Shown here: positions 26,310-35,258 of the stretch, one piece after another
How the letters are laid out: each line of letters starts with the position of its first letter
Numbering within the stretch: the stretch's first letter is position 1
Assembly: GCA_002470515.1 (NCBI GenBank)
Contig: DKML01000009.1
Coordinates: 15,681-79,680, forward strand
DNA: 64,000 bases
Direction: 5' to 3'
DNA from: Proteobacteria bacterium UBA7415
Lineage (GTDB): Bacteria > Pseudomonadota > Gammaproteobacteria > Arenicellales > Arenicellaceae
Position numbers and translations under genes: made by a program
Notes under the pieces: generated by a model
What the model was told of the DNA's origin: nothing
Database searches by the model: none
The model's input: only the letters and a program-made list of their open reading frames with translations

Positions 26310-27302
26310 CTACAGTTCTAGCTCGCTAAGGCGTTCTGCCGCATAGACACTTGCACCTACCAATCCAGGGTTTTTGTGTGTAATTAAATGAGTTGGGATC
26401 TTTTGCATTAAATCGTGGTGTCGACCTTTGTTTTCAAACCCCGTTCGAAACCGACTAGCTTGAAGTTGAGACGGGTAGCGTTGAGCAATACCTCCACCAA
26501 TAAAGACTCCATCTGTGGCCCCGAGTTCAAGCGCCACATCTCCAGCAACTTGTCCGAGGATCTCGAAAAATATATCCATGGTTTGCGTACAGGTAGAATC
26601 GGTACGTGCAATGCCAGCAACAGCGATGTCAGCCGCAATAAGGCCAGGGTTGTCTTGCCCATGGATATCACATAAGGCTTCGTAAATATTGACAAGCCCA
26701 GGGCCAGACAACAAACGCTCTCGAGACACACGCGCGTCAAATTTGGTGTGCAAGAACTCTAGGATTTTACCTTGTAGCGAGGATTCAGGTGCAAACCCAA
26801 CATGACCACCTTCGGTGACTAATGGGTGCAATATGCCTTTGTTTCGGCACAAGCCAGCAACACCAAGTCCACTGCCGGGCCCCAGTGCGCCATAGGTGAA
26901 ATCTGAATCATCGAGGGGGTCGGTGCTTTTGAGATTGCCCAGAGTCATTAAATCGTCTGAACCGAGTTTAACCAAGCTGTAGGCGATGGCTTCCCAATCG
27001 TTTAAAAGCCATGCATTGTCTGTGCTATATCGCTGGCGCAAAGATTCGCAGTCGATTTGCCAATGACTATTGGGGAACCTTACTGTTTCGTCTACTACGG
27101 GCCCTGCAACGGCTAGGCTTAACGCGGCAACGCGATCAATTTTATGCGAATGCAAATAGGTGTCGATGGCAAGATCAACACTAAGGAAGTCGCTGCACTC
27201 CAAGGTTTGCGCTAATTCAAAGTGCCGTGCGTCGTTGCTTGCTATCGCAAAGCGCGCGTTGGTGCCGCCGATGTCGGCAACGAGGACTGGATTTTTAACC
27301 AT
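26310..27302 (-). CDS. glk: Glucokinase
   Basis: A 330-residue cytoplasmic kinase of the proteobacterial Glk family (ATP plus glucose to glucose-6-phosphate). Seen: the phosphate-1 loop VADIGGTNARFA (8-19), LNDWEAIAYSL with the catalytic Asp, GPGSGLGVAGL, the EGGHVGFAPE substrate site and GVFIGGGIAQR. It is divergent from zwf, and two HexR operators lie between them, so both directions are probably repressed by HexR. It supplies substrate to zwf. Confidence 0.93.
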   Translation of the reverse strand: MVKNPVLVADIGGTNARFAIASNDARHFELAQTLECSDFLSVDLAIDTYLHSHKIDRVAALSLAVAGPVVDETVRFPNSHWQIDCESLRQRYSTDNAWLLNDWEAIAYSLVKLGSDDLMTLGNLKSTDPLDDSDFTYGALGPGSGLGVAGLCRNKGILHPLVTEGGHVGFAPESSLQGKILEFLHTKFDARVSRERLLSGPGLVNIYEALCDIHGQDNPGLIAADIAVAGIARTDSTCTQTMDIFFEILGQVAGDVALELGATDGVFIGGGIAQRYPSQLQASRFRTGFENKGRHHDLMQKIPTHLITHKNPGLVGASVYAAERLSELEL

Positions 27303-27329
27303 AGTACGTTATGTCGCGTTTTATCAATC

Positions 27330-27344
27330 AGTAATTAAATTACA
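27330..27344. promoter_or_regulatory. HexR operator, glk/zwf site 1
   Basis: AGTAATTAAATTACA differs from the full HexR palindrome only at the first base. It is 28 bp upstream of the glk start. Confidence 0.75.
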
Positions 27345-27380
27345 TTAAGGCTGCAATTAGGAGCGAACTCAATCAATCAA

Positions 27381-27395
27381 TGTAATATAATTACA
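27381..27395. promoter_or_regulatory. HexR operator, glk/zwf site 2
   Basis: TGTAATATAATTACA is a palindromic HexR-type site. Its centre is 51 bp from site 1, close to five helical turns, and it is about 98 bp upstream of the zwf start. Confidence 0.8.
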
Positions 27396-27492
27396 TAAAG
27401 CCAAGAGAAGTCAACATCTGAATCGAACCGTGCTTTAATAGAAGTCTAAACCATTTTAATCGATAGCTGCTTACCTAAAGCACAACTTACTT

Positions 27493-28959
27493 ATGCTAAA
27501 TGCTTGCAATATAGTCATCGTCGGAGGGGAAGGGGATCTTGCTTTCCGTAAATTATATCCAGCTCTCTACAGTTTACACTGCGAAAATCTACTTGCCGAG
27601 ACCACCAAAATTGTTGGTTTTGGGCGAGGAGGCTATGAAAACGAAGCGTTTTTTGAGGCCATGCGTGATTGGACTGAGAAAAGCGATTATGTGAAGGAAT
27701 TTGATAAGAAAAATTGGCAATCGTTTTGTAAGCGAGTCATTCAATTTGTGGGTGATGCGACTAAGGGCGAAGATATTAAGGCACTTGATACGCAACTTGG
27801 TGGTGGCGATACTGTATTTTTCTTGTCTACCCCCCCGTCAATTTTTGCGCCAATTTGTAATGCTATGGGTGAGGCAGGCGTTGTCACAGAACGCACTCGT
27901 CTGTTGGTGGAAAAGCCATTGGGAACCTCTCAAGAAACGTTTAATGAGATAAATGATACGCTATTTAAGACATTTGACGAACATCAAATTTATCGAATTG
28001 ATCACTACCTTGGCAAAGAAACGGTACAAAATTTATTAGCCCTGCGCTTCGCGAATATTCTGTTCGAGCCTTTGTGGAACAGAAATTACATAGACCATGT
28101 ACAAGTAACAGTGGCTGAAACAGTGGGCTCAGGTGGCCGTTGGAGTTATTACGACGAATCTGGTGCGCTCCGCGACATGGTTCAAAATCATCTATTGCAG
28201 CTAGTGTGCTTGGTGGCGATGGAATTTCCAGCGCGCAACAAGCCGGACGACATCCGCGATGAAAAACTCAAAGTGATTCGTAGTCTCAAAGATATAGGGG
28301 CGCACAACGTACGGGACACCACAGTTAAGGGCCAATATGTTTCTGGCTCAGTCGATAATGAGATCGTTCCTGGTTACAAAGAGGAAAAAGACGCAACGGA
28401 TACTAACTCCGATACCGACACTTTTGTGGCCATTAAAGCCGAGATCGAGAACGCTCGTTGGGCAGGCGTTCCTTTTTACTTGCGAACGGGCAAGAGAATG
28501 TCACAACGCTTTTCAGAAATCGTTATCCAGTTTAAGCCTGTTGTGTTTAAGTTTATTGACGTAAACCCTAATGACATTAATAACAATCGCTTAGTGATAA
28601 GACTCCAACCTAATGAAGGTATTGAGTTAAACCTGATGAACAAAGTACCAGGGTTGAGCGAATCGTTTAGTTTGCAAAACGTGGGGCTCAACCTTTCATT
28701 TGAAGAGGCCTTTGAAGAACATCGCAGTCCAAGCGCGTATGAGCGACTGTTGCTGGATGTAACGAGAGGCGATCAAACTCTGTTTATGCGCAGCGATGAA
28801 TTACGCGGCGCATGGCGCTGGGTGGATGGCATTATTGAAGGTTGGGAACAAACTCGGCAACCTACTCAGGGTTATAGAGCAGGTTCAATGGGGCCCGATG
28901 ATTCATTGGCACTTATGATCAAAGATGGTCGACGTTGGATGGAGTTTGACGAGCAATAA
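27493..28959 (+). CDS. zwf: Glucose-6-phosphate 1-dehydrogenase
   Basis: A 488-residue enzyme that oxidises glucose-6-phosphate to 6-phosphogluconolactone. The nucleotide-binding GGEGDLAFRKLYPAL (11-25) and the active-site RIDHYLGKE (168-176, with the catalytic His) are intact. WAGVPFYLRTGKRM is the conserved C-terminal-domain block. Length is typical. It is the first gene of zwf-pgl-edd-eda, and its stop overlaps the pgl start by one base (TAATG). HexR sites lie upstream. Confidence 0.95.
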   Translation: MLNACNIVIVGGEGDLAFRKLYPALYSLHCENLLAETTKIVGFGRGGYENEAFFEAMRDWTEKSDYVKEFDKKNWQSFCKRVIQFVGDATKGEDIKALDTQLGGGDTVFFLSTPPSIFAPICNAMGEAGVVTERTRLLVEKPLGTSQETFNEINDTLFKTFDEHQIYRIDHYLGKETVQNLLALRFANILFEPLWNRNYIDHVQVTVAETVGSGGRWSYYDESGALRDMVQNHLLQLVCLVAMEFPARNKPDDIRDEKLKVIRSLKDIGAHNVRDTTVKGQYVSGSVDNEIVPGYKEEKDATDTNSDTDTFVAIKAEIENARWAGVPFYLRTGKRMSQRFSEIVIQFKPVVFKFIDVNPNDINNNRLVIRLQPNEGIELNLMNKVPGLSESFSLQNVGLNLSFEEAFEEHRSPSAYERLLLDVTRGDQTLFMRSDELRGAWRWVDGIIEGWEQTRQPTQGYRAGSMGPDDSLALMIKDGRRWMEFDEQ

Positions 28960-29723
28960 TGACTGAGCTTCACTCCAAAAAATTCGAATTGGGCGAGATA
29001 GTGTGGCATGAGTTTAGTAGCTCCCAAGCGCTTGCACTCGATCTGGCTGATGAGCTGATAAACCGGTTTCGCGTAATCAGCGACCAGCATCAAAACCCGT
29101 TTGCGGCTTTTTCAGGTGGGTCGACGCCTAAGCCATTATTCGAGGCGCTGTCAGCACAAGATTTTGATTGGTCGCAAGCCCTACTAACCTTGGTCGATGA
29201 ACGTTGGGTTGAACCAACGCACGAACTTTCAAATCATCGCTTTATTACTGAACACTTCTTGTCACGCTTGCCTGAACAATCAGAGTTTATTCCGCTCTAT
29301 GCAAAGGCTAATACGGTGATCGAATCGTTACCGTTGGTGCAATCGTTGTTTGATACGGCGATTCAAAACCGAAAGTCTGAATCTTTTTTTGATGCCGTAG
29401 TATTGGGGATGGGTGGAGACGGTCATACAGCCTCGTTCTTCCCTGACGCGACTAACGTGAGTGAACTGGTTACTTATGCATCAGATGTTTCGCTGCAAAC
29501 CTGTATTTCTCCGGCCAGCCAAGTAGATAGGGTGACGTGGAGTTTAGCGAGACTACTTAGCACTCCGTATCTCGTCCTTCACATTACTGGCCAGCAAAAG
29601 CGTGATCTTTTTAGCCACGCAATTGCAGGTGCAACCGCCTCTTTTGACGATTTATGTAATTTGCCAATTCGCAGTGTCGCGTATCAAAGTCACACACCAT
29701 TACACGTATATTACGCCGATTAG
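28959..29723 (+). CDS. pgl: 6-phosphogluconolactonase
   Basis: A 254-residue DevB-type lactonase that hydrolyses 6-phosphogluconolactone to 6-phosphogluconate. The sugar-phosphate-site FSGGSTPKPLFEAL, LVDERWVEPTHELSNHRF, the VVLGMGGDGHTASFFPD block and ITGQQKR are all present. It is translationally coupled to zwf and shares the operon. The product feeds edd, 75 bp downstream. Confidence 0.94.
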   Translation: MTELHSKKFELGEIVWHEFSSSQALALDLADELINRFRVISDQHQNPFAAFSGGSTPKPLFEALSAQDFDWSQALLTLVDERWVEPTHELSNHRFITEHFLSRLPEQSEFIPLYAKANTVIESLPLVQSLFDTAIQNRKSESFFDAVVLGMGGDGHTASFFPDATNVSELVTYASDVSLQTCISPASQVDRVTWSLARLLSTPYLVLHITGQQKRDLFSHAIAGATASFDDLCNLPIRSVAYQSHTPLHVYYAD

Positions 29724-29798
29724 ACGCCTGTAGTTGCAAGCTTAGATGGTTTCAAGCTCAGCTATAAAACTAACTCACAAATCTATTGCCCCGTTGCC

Positions 29799-31598
29799 AT
29801 GTCGAATACATTAAAAACCGTAACTCAAAGAATAATAGAACGTAGTAAGGATAGCCGCGAAGCGTATCTTGCTGATGTTGATGCAATGCGCAATCAGCCG
29901 CCGGCACCAGACCGTTTGTCGTGCAGTAATTGGGCTCATGTCGTAGCGGCCGAATCCGCAGAAGATAAAGTCTCTATTCCAAAAGGGCAGGGTGCCAACA
30001 TTGGCATAGTCACTGCCTACAACGACATGCTTTCTGCGCATCAACCGTTTGCCGCGTACCCAAATCAGATCAAACTAGTTGCTCGTAGTCACGGTGCAAC
30101 GGCACAGGTATCTGGTGGCGTTCCGGCCATGTGTGACGGCGTAACGCAAGGTCAGCCTGGAATGGAGTTGAGCCTATTCAGTAGGGATGTTATTGCAATG
30201 GCTACCGCTGTGTCGTTATCGCACGATGTTTACGATGGCATTATGTGCCTTGGTGTCTGCGATAAAATCGTACCTGGGCTGATTATTGGTGCGCTCCAGT
30301 TTGGCCATTTGCCTGTGATGTTTGTTCCTGCTGGCCCAATGCCGTCAGGTATATCAAATAAAGACAAAGCCGCTGCGCGGCAAAAATTCGCTGAAGGTGA
30401 AATAGATAAAGCCGAACTGTTGGCCAGTGAGTCGGCGTCGTACCACAGCGCCGGCACCTGTACGTTTTACGGTACCGCTAATACCAATCAAACACTTATG
30501 GAAGCCTTAGGAGTACAGCTAGCGGGCACGTCATTTATTAATCCAGGTACTCCATTGCGCAGTGCGTTGACGGCCGACTCCGTCACTAAGTTGCTCAATC
30601 AAACCAGTAAAGGCAGTGACTACCGTCCAATTTCAGAAGTCATTACCGAAAAATCCATCGTTAACGCGATCATTATGATGATGGCTACCGGAGGCTCAAC
30701 CAACCTTACCTTGCACCTCATTGCGATGGCGGCTGCCGCTGGAATCAAAATCGATTGGCAAGATATGGATGAGTTGTCTCGCGCTACTCCGTTGCTTGCT
30801 AAGGTGTACCCGAACGGTGCGGCGGATGTAAATCATTTTGAAGCGGCTGGCGGATTACCTTACATCACGCATCAATTGCGCTCTCAGGGCATGTTGAACG
30901 AAGATGTTGTCAACGTTATGGGCGAGGGCTTAGACGCCTATACGCGCAAGCCTATGTTAGATGGAAAAACGGTAAAGTGGTCAGAGCCAGTTACCAAGAG
31001 CGGTGACCCTACCGTTGTTGCGCCTTTTGACCAAGCATTTGCGCCAGAGGGTGGCATGCGTATGGTTAAGGGTAACTTGGGTTGCGGTATTGTAAAGGTG
31101 TCGGCGGTAGAAGAGCGTTTTCAATCAATTAAAGCGCCTTGTCGAATTTTCGATTCGCAAGACGCAATGAAAGCCGCTTTTGATAACGATGAGCTTAATC
31201 AGGATGTCGTAGTTGTTGTGCGATTCCAAGGACCAGCAACCAATGGCATGCCAGAATTACATAAACTAACTCCTTATCTGGGCTTACTTCAAGACAGAGG
31301 GCATAAAGTGGCACTCGTTACTGATGGTCGTATGTCTGGCGCTTCGGGCAAGGTGTTGGCGGCGATTCATGTAAGCCCAGAAGCACGAAAGGGCGGACAG
31401 CTTGCAAAACTTAAGGACGGCGATATGGTCGAAATTGATAGTCATTCAGGTTTTTTAACCGCGCATGTCGATGCATCAGAGCTGGATAAGCGCACGCCAG
31501 CTCAGGCCCCGGCAGATGAGCGGACACTAGGTAGAGGCATGTTTGCCAAGCTACGCGCATTAGCAAGTAACGCGGAAGATGGTGCTTCGATTATTTAG
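29799..31598 (+). CDS. edd: Phosphogluconate dehydratase (Entner-Doudoroff)
   Basis: A 599-residue iron-sulfur dehydratase of the IlvD/Edd family that makes 2-keto-3-deoxy-6-phosphogluconate (KDPG). Cluster-binding cysteine contexts are visible in GVPAMCDGVTQG, IMCLGVCDKIVPG and GTCTFYGTANTNQ. TDGRMSGASGKV is the conserved C-terminal motif. Length and the adjacency to pgl and eda separate it from dihydroxy-acid dehydratase. The product KDPG is the HexR inducer, which closes a feedback loop within this window. Confidence 0.95.
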   Translation: MSNTLKTVTQRIIERSKDSREAYLADVDAMRNQPPAPDRLSCSNWAHVVAAESAEDKVSIPKGQGANIGIVTAYNDMLSAHQPFAAYPNQIKLVARSHGATAQVSGGVPAMCDGVTQGQPGMELSLFSRDVIAMATAVSLSHDVYDGIMCLGVCDKIVPGLIIGALQFGHLPVMFVPAGPMPSGISNKDKAAARQKFAEGEIDKAELLASESASYHSAGTCTFYGTANTNQTLMEALGVQLAGTSFINPGTPLRSALTADSVTKLLNQTSKGSDYRPISEVITEKSIVNAIIMMMATGGSTNLTLHLIAMAAAAGIKIDWQDMDELSRATPLLAKVYPNGAADVNHFEAAGGLPYITHQLRSQGMLNEDVVNVMGEGLDAYTRKPMLDGKTVKWSEPVTKSGDPTVVAPFDQAFAPEGGMRMVKGNLGCGIVKVSAVEERFQSIKAPCRIFDSQDAMKAAFDNDELNQDVVVVVRFQGPATNGMPELHKLTPYLGLLQDRGHKVALVTDGRMSGASGKVLAAIHVSPEARKGGQLAKLKDGDMVEIDSHSGFLTAHVDASELDKRTPAQAPADERTLGRGMFAKLRALASNAEDGASII

Positions 31599-31664
31599 AT
31601 AAGCCACGCGCTATTAAAAAATATCGTATTGAGATAACTAGAGAAATAAAGAGAGACTTACAAA

Positions 31665-32285
31665 ATGAAATCATTCAGTCAGATGTTGGCAAATGAAAAG
31701 ACGGTGCCTGTGGTTGCTGTTGAAAATGCTGAACAGGCGGTCGGTCTAAGTCAGGCGCTCATAGAAGGCGGAGTGGGCGTTATCGAAGTTACCTTGCGTA
31801 ACGCGTTTGGATTGGAGGCGTTAAAGCTCATTAAGCGCGAAGTGCCCGATATGATTTTACTTGCAGGTACTGTAAATTCGGCAGCGCAATTGCAACAAGT
31901 TGCAGACGCAGGTGTTGACGGAGTCATTAGCCCTGGTCTGACGCCTTTGTTAGCGAAAACAGCGAATGATCTTAAAATGCCTTATCTGCCCGGTGCTGCT
32001 TCGGCATCCGATATCCTGCTTGCGATTGAATACGGGCTTTCTGAGCTAAAGCTTTTTCCAGCGTCGATAGTTGGCGGTATTCCTGCATTAAAAGCATTTT
32101 CAGGCCCTTTCCCCAACATCAAGTTTTGCCCAACGGGTGGCGTGAGTGATTCCAATTACAAAGAGTACTTGGCACTAGATAATGTTATGTGTGTGGGGGG
32201 TACCTGGTTCGCTACGTCTGACCAAATTAAGCGTTATGCTTGGGACGAGATCATCAATAATTGTCGCGCACTTAGCCAGGCTTAA
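31665..32285 (+). CDS. eda: KDPG aldolase
   Basis: A 206-residue class I aldolase that splits KDPG to pyruvate and glyceraldehyde-3-phosphate. The Schiff-base Lys129 is in LKLFPAS, the general acid/base Glu41 in EVTLR, and the phosphate-binding CPTGGVSDSN near the C-terminus is intact. It is the last gene of the zwf-pgl-edd-eda run, 66 bp behind edd, with a GAGAG ribosome-binding site. Confidence 0.95.
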   Translation: MKSFSQMLANEKTVPVVAVENAEQAVGLSQALIEGGVGVIEVTLRNAFGLEALKLIKREVPDMILLAGTVNSAAQLQQVADAGVDGVISPGLTPLLAKTANDLKMPYLPGAASASDILLAIEYGLSELKLFPASIVGGIPALKAFSGPFPNIKFCPTGGVSDSNYKEYLALDNVMCVGGTWFATSDQIKRYAWDEIINNCRALSQA

Positions 32286-32400
32286 AAGGCACAAAAAAAC
32301 TAAAACTTTAAAGCTTTACCATTAGTTAAGGTTTATGCGCTTGGAATTAGCGATTAAGCCGCCATTAATCAAGCTCTAACTAATTATTTAGGATTTTGTT

Positions 32401-33387
32401 ATGGGTTTTCTGATGAGGCCGTTGGTCGCTCTACCTTTCGTTTTGGTGCTTCTACTACTGATTTTGGGGTGGTATTGGAGTCGTGAACCCGACCTGATGA
32501 TGCTCAAGTCCCCGTCGACAGAATACGCGACTGAACAGGGCGTTAAACCCGTGATTGGTTATGCAACTACTCAAATGATGGTGCAGGCAGTAGATACTCT
32601 TCTGAATAAGCCTGGAGGCTATCTGAGCAATGATATAAGCCCCCCTGGTGTGTTTTTGGATAACATGCCTAACTGGGAATTTGGTGTGTTGCAACAAGTA
32701 CGTGATCTAGCCAAAGCGTTGCGCAACGACTACAGCCGCTCTCAAACACAGTCAGTAGCAGACCAAGACTTAGAGCTGGCTGAGCCACGTTTTAGTGTAA
32801 ACAGCGAGGCATGGATATTCCCGTCGGCTGAAGGCGAGTACGGCGCTGGTAACGAGGCCCTTGTTAAGTACTTAGAACGTCTCTCTGATACCAGCCAACG
32901 AAATGCACAGTTTTACGCGCGAGCAGACAATCTTAATGAATGGTTGTCATTGGTAGAGAAACGCTTAGGCTCGCTCTCACAAAGGCTTAGCGCTGCAAGA
33001 CCTCAGACACGTTTAAACACAGACTTGGCTGGCGATGCGAATGCGCAGCAGTCAACCGAGGTAGAGGATGAGGTCGTAGCCAATGTTTCGTGGTTTCAAA
33101 TCGATGATAACTTCTACGAAGCCCGTGGCACAGCGTGGGCACTTATCCACTTCCTAAAGGCTGCAGAACAAGACTTTAACCCAGTGTTGAAAGACAAGAA
33201 TGCGATTCCTACTTTGCGCCAAATTATTCGTGAACTAGAAGCGACGCAACAGTCGATGTACAGTCCGATGGTGTTGAACGGTTCTGGCCTGGGTTTCTTT
33301 GCCAATCATTCCTTGGTTATGAGTTCATATATTGCGCGAGCGAATGCTGCCATAGCTGACTTAAGAAGCTTGCTCGCTGACGGTTAA
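32401..33387 (+). CDS. DUF2333 family membrane-anchored protein
   Basis: A 328-residue protein with one N-terminal membrane helix (about 7-26, LVALPFVLVLLLLILGWYW) and a large periplasmic helical domain. Family markers are GYATTQMMVQAVDTLLNKPGGYLSND, LDNMPNWEFGVLQQVRDLAKALR, and FYEARGTAWALIHFLKAAE with the late NGSGLGFFANHSLVMSSYIARAN. The family is widespread in gammaproteobacteria with no assigned function. It ends at a terminator shared with the convergent alanine symporter. Confidence 0.88.
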   Translation: MGFLMRPLVALPFVLVLLLLILGWYWSREPDLMMLKSPSTEYATEQGVKPVIGYATTQMMVQAVDTLLNKPGGYLSNDISPPGVFLDNMPNWEFGVLQQVRDLAKALRNDYSRSQTQSVADQDLELAEPRFSVNSEAWIFPSAEGEYGAGNEALVKYLERLSDTSQRNAQFYARADNLNEWLSLVEKRLGSLSQRLSAARPQTRLNTDLAGDANAQQSTEVEDEVVANVSWFQIDDNFYEARGTAWALIHFLKAAEQDFNPVLKDKNAIPTLRQIIRELEATQQSMYSPMVLNGSGLGFFANHSLVMSSYIARANAAIADLRSLLADG

Positions 33388-33474
33388 TGCATTTCTCCTG
33401 AATATTATGGAGATCAACACATCTGCTACTCAATTGCGACGCCATGTGTTAATTAAAACGTGTCAGTAGTACCC

Positions 33475-33508
33475 AATAAAAAAGAGCCAGATGTGGCTCT
33501 TTTTTATT
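33475..33508. terminator. Bidirectional intrinsic terminator
   Basis: A perfect 15-bp stem (AATAAAAAAGAGCCA / TGGCTCTTTTTTATT) with a GATG loop has A-runs and T-runs on its two sides. It serves both the DUF2333 gene and the convergent symporter gene, whose stop is 15 bp away. Confidence 0.92.
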
Positions 33509-33522
33509 GCGTTTAAAACGGT

Positions 33523-35016
33523 CTATTTATCTTTATTGTCATGCTTCTTTTCCCAAAACTCGGCATTCTTAATGCCTAGCTTTTTTGGGTCAAAAGTAAA
33601 GTCAGTAACACCGTTGCGTTGCTGTTCTTCATAGTCCTTTAGCGCTTTAATAGCTGGGCGGCCCATAAAGAAGATGATGAGGATGCCGATAATGTTGACC
33701 CAGGCCATCAAGCCTACACCAATGTCGCCCATACCCCATGCCAAACCGGCCGCTTTAACCGTTCCGTAAAATACCGCGCTCATCAACACTATTTTCAGGG
33801 TTAGGATAGCCCCTGGAAGTTTAATAAAGCGTTTTATGTACACGACATTGCTTTCGGCAATATAGTAGTACGCCATTAAGGTTGTGAATGAAAAGAAGAA
33901 CAAAGCGACGGCTACAAAAGGATTGCCTATCCCAGGCATGACACTTTCAATGGCCATCTGCGTGAACACAGGGCTGGCAATCACGGTGCTAGGGTCAAGG
34001 TTCTGAATAAGCATTGCGGCCCCCCCTTCAGGGTGGACGTTGTAGGCACCTGTAATCAATATCATGAAGGCGGTAGCGGTACAAACGAACAGTGTGTCGA
34101 CATATATCGAGAATGACTGAACCAAGCCTTGCTGCGCTGGGTGTTCTACTTCGGCTGCTGCTGCAGCGTGCGGTGCAGTACCTTGACCCGCTTCGTTAGA
34201 GTAGACACCTCGTTTAACCCCCCAACCTATCGCCGCGCCAAAGCCAGCCATGGGGGTAAACGCATCTTCGAAGATCATTGCGATAATGCCAGGTAGTTCA
34301 CTGGCATTAATTGCCACAATCACAACAGCCGTAATGATGTAAGCCAATGCCATAAACGGCACGACTACTTGAGCGAAATTAGCGATACGTTTAACGCCGC
34401 CAAAAATGATAAAGCCGAGTATTGTTACTATAACCGCACCAGTAATGATTTTGGTGCTATCAAGCAGACCCATAGATGTTTCTATCATGGTGCCTGGGCC
34501 AAAAGTTTGTACCACAGCGTTGCCAATCGCATTGGACTGCACCGTCGGCAAGAGAACCCCACAGGCGATAATTGTTGCAATCGCAAAGATCCATGCGTAC
34601 CAGGTTTGCCCCATCGCTTTTTCGATATAGTAAGCTGGGCCACCACGGTATTGGCCTTCGTGTACTTCCTTATAGATTTGCGCAAGGGTTGCTTCAATGA
34701 AAGCGGTAGCGGCACCAAAAATTGCCACTACCCACATCCAAAAGATCGCCCCAGGGCCACCAAAGCCGATGGCCGCCGCTACACCGGCAATGTTACCTGT
34801 GCCAACTCGGCCAGATAAAGAGACCGTCAAGGCCTGGAAAGACGAGATGCCCATAGCTGAGCTTTTGTTGGACAATAACAAACGCCACATTTCTCGAATC
34901 TGTCGGACCTGTACCATTCGCGTCCAGCATGTGTAGAACAATCCTGCGGCAAGGCAGAGGTAAATGAGCGCAGGGCTCCAAATAATGCCGTTTAAAGTAC
35001 TAACAAAGTTTTCCAT
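33523..35016 (-). CDS. Sodium:alanine symporter (AGCS family)
   Basis: A 497-residue polytopic carrier that imports alanine or glycine with Na+. The family signature is seen in SFQALTVSLSGRVGTGNIAGVAAAIGFGGPGAIFWMW, with GGPAYYIEKAMG, the GVKRGVYSNEAGQGTAPHAAAAAE block and about eleven membrane helices. Substrate specificity within the family is not readable. It is Na+-driven, in line with the oad Na+ pump in this window. Confidence 0.94.
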   Translation of the reverse strand: MENFVSTLNGIIWSPALIYLCLAAGLFYTCWTRMVQVRQIREMWRLLLSNKSSAMGISSFQALTVSLSGRVGTGNIAGVAAAIGFGGPGAIFWMWVVAIFGAATAFIEATLAQIYKEVHEGQYRGGPAYYIEKAMGQTWYAWIFAIATIIACGVLLPTVQSNAIGNAVVQTFGPGTMIETSMGLLDSTKIITGAVIVTILGFIIFGGVKRIANFAQVVVPFMALAYIITAVVIVAINASELPGIIAMIFEDAFTPMAGFGAAIGWGVKRGVYSNEAGQGTAPHAAAAAEVEHPAQQGLVQSFSIYVDTLFVCTATAFMILITGAYNVHPEGGAAMLIQNLDPSTVIASPVFTQMAIESVMPGIGNPFVAVALFFFSFTTLMAYYYIAESNVVYIKRFIKLPGAILTLKIVLMSAVFYGTVKAAGLAWGMGDIGVGLMAWVNIIGILIIFFMGRPAIKALKDYEEQQRNGVTDFTFDPKKLGIKNAEFWEKKHDNKDK

Positions 35017-35197
35017 GATGATTAGCCTATGGTGAATAATTGACCGAGTATAAATGATTCGACTAGGTGCGGTAAGGCTTATACGCCTAGTCTAAATTAT
35101 TGCTTCTATTTGTAGATGATCTTGGCTCACTTCGTAGCAGAGGTCGCGCAAAGTGATTGGATGCCTGAGAGTAGTTCGTAGGTACAGAAAATGGGCA

Positions 35198-35226
35198 CAA
35201 AAAAAGGGACGCCGAAGCGTCCCTTT
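35198..35226 (-). terminator. Intrinsic terminator of the TonB-dependent receptor gene
   Basis: The arms AAAGGGACGC (35203-35212) and GCGTCCCTTT (35217-35226) flank a CGAA tetraloop. On the minus strand the stem is followed by a U-run (A-run on plus). It lies 33 bp beyond the receptor stop codon. Confidence 0.9.
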
Positions 35227-35258
35227 CCTTGTTTCTTGCAATTGTAATCGCTAGGCGA

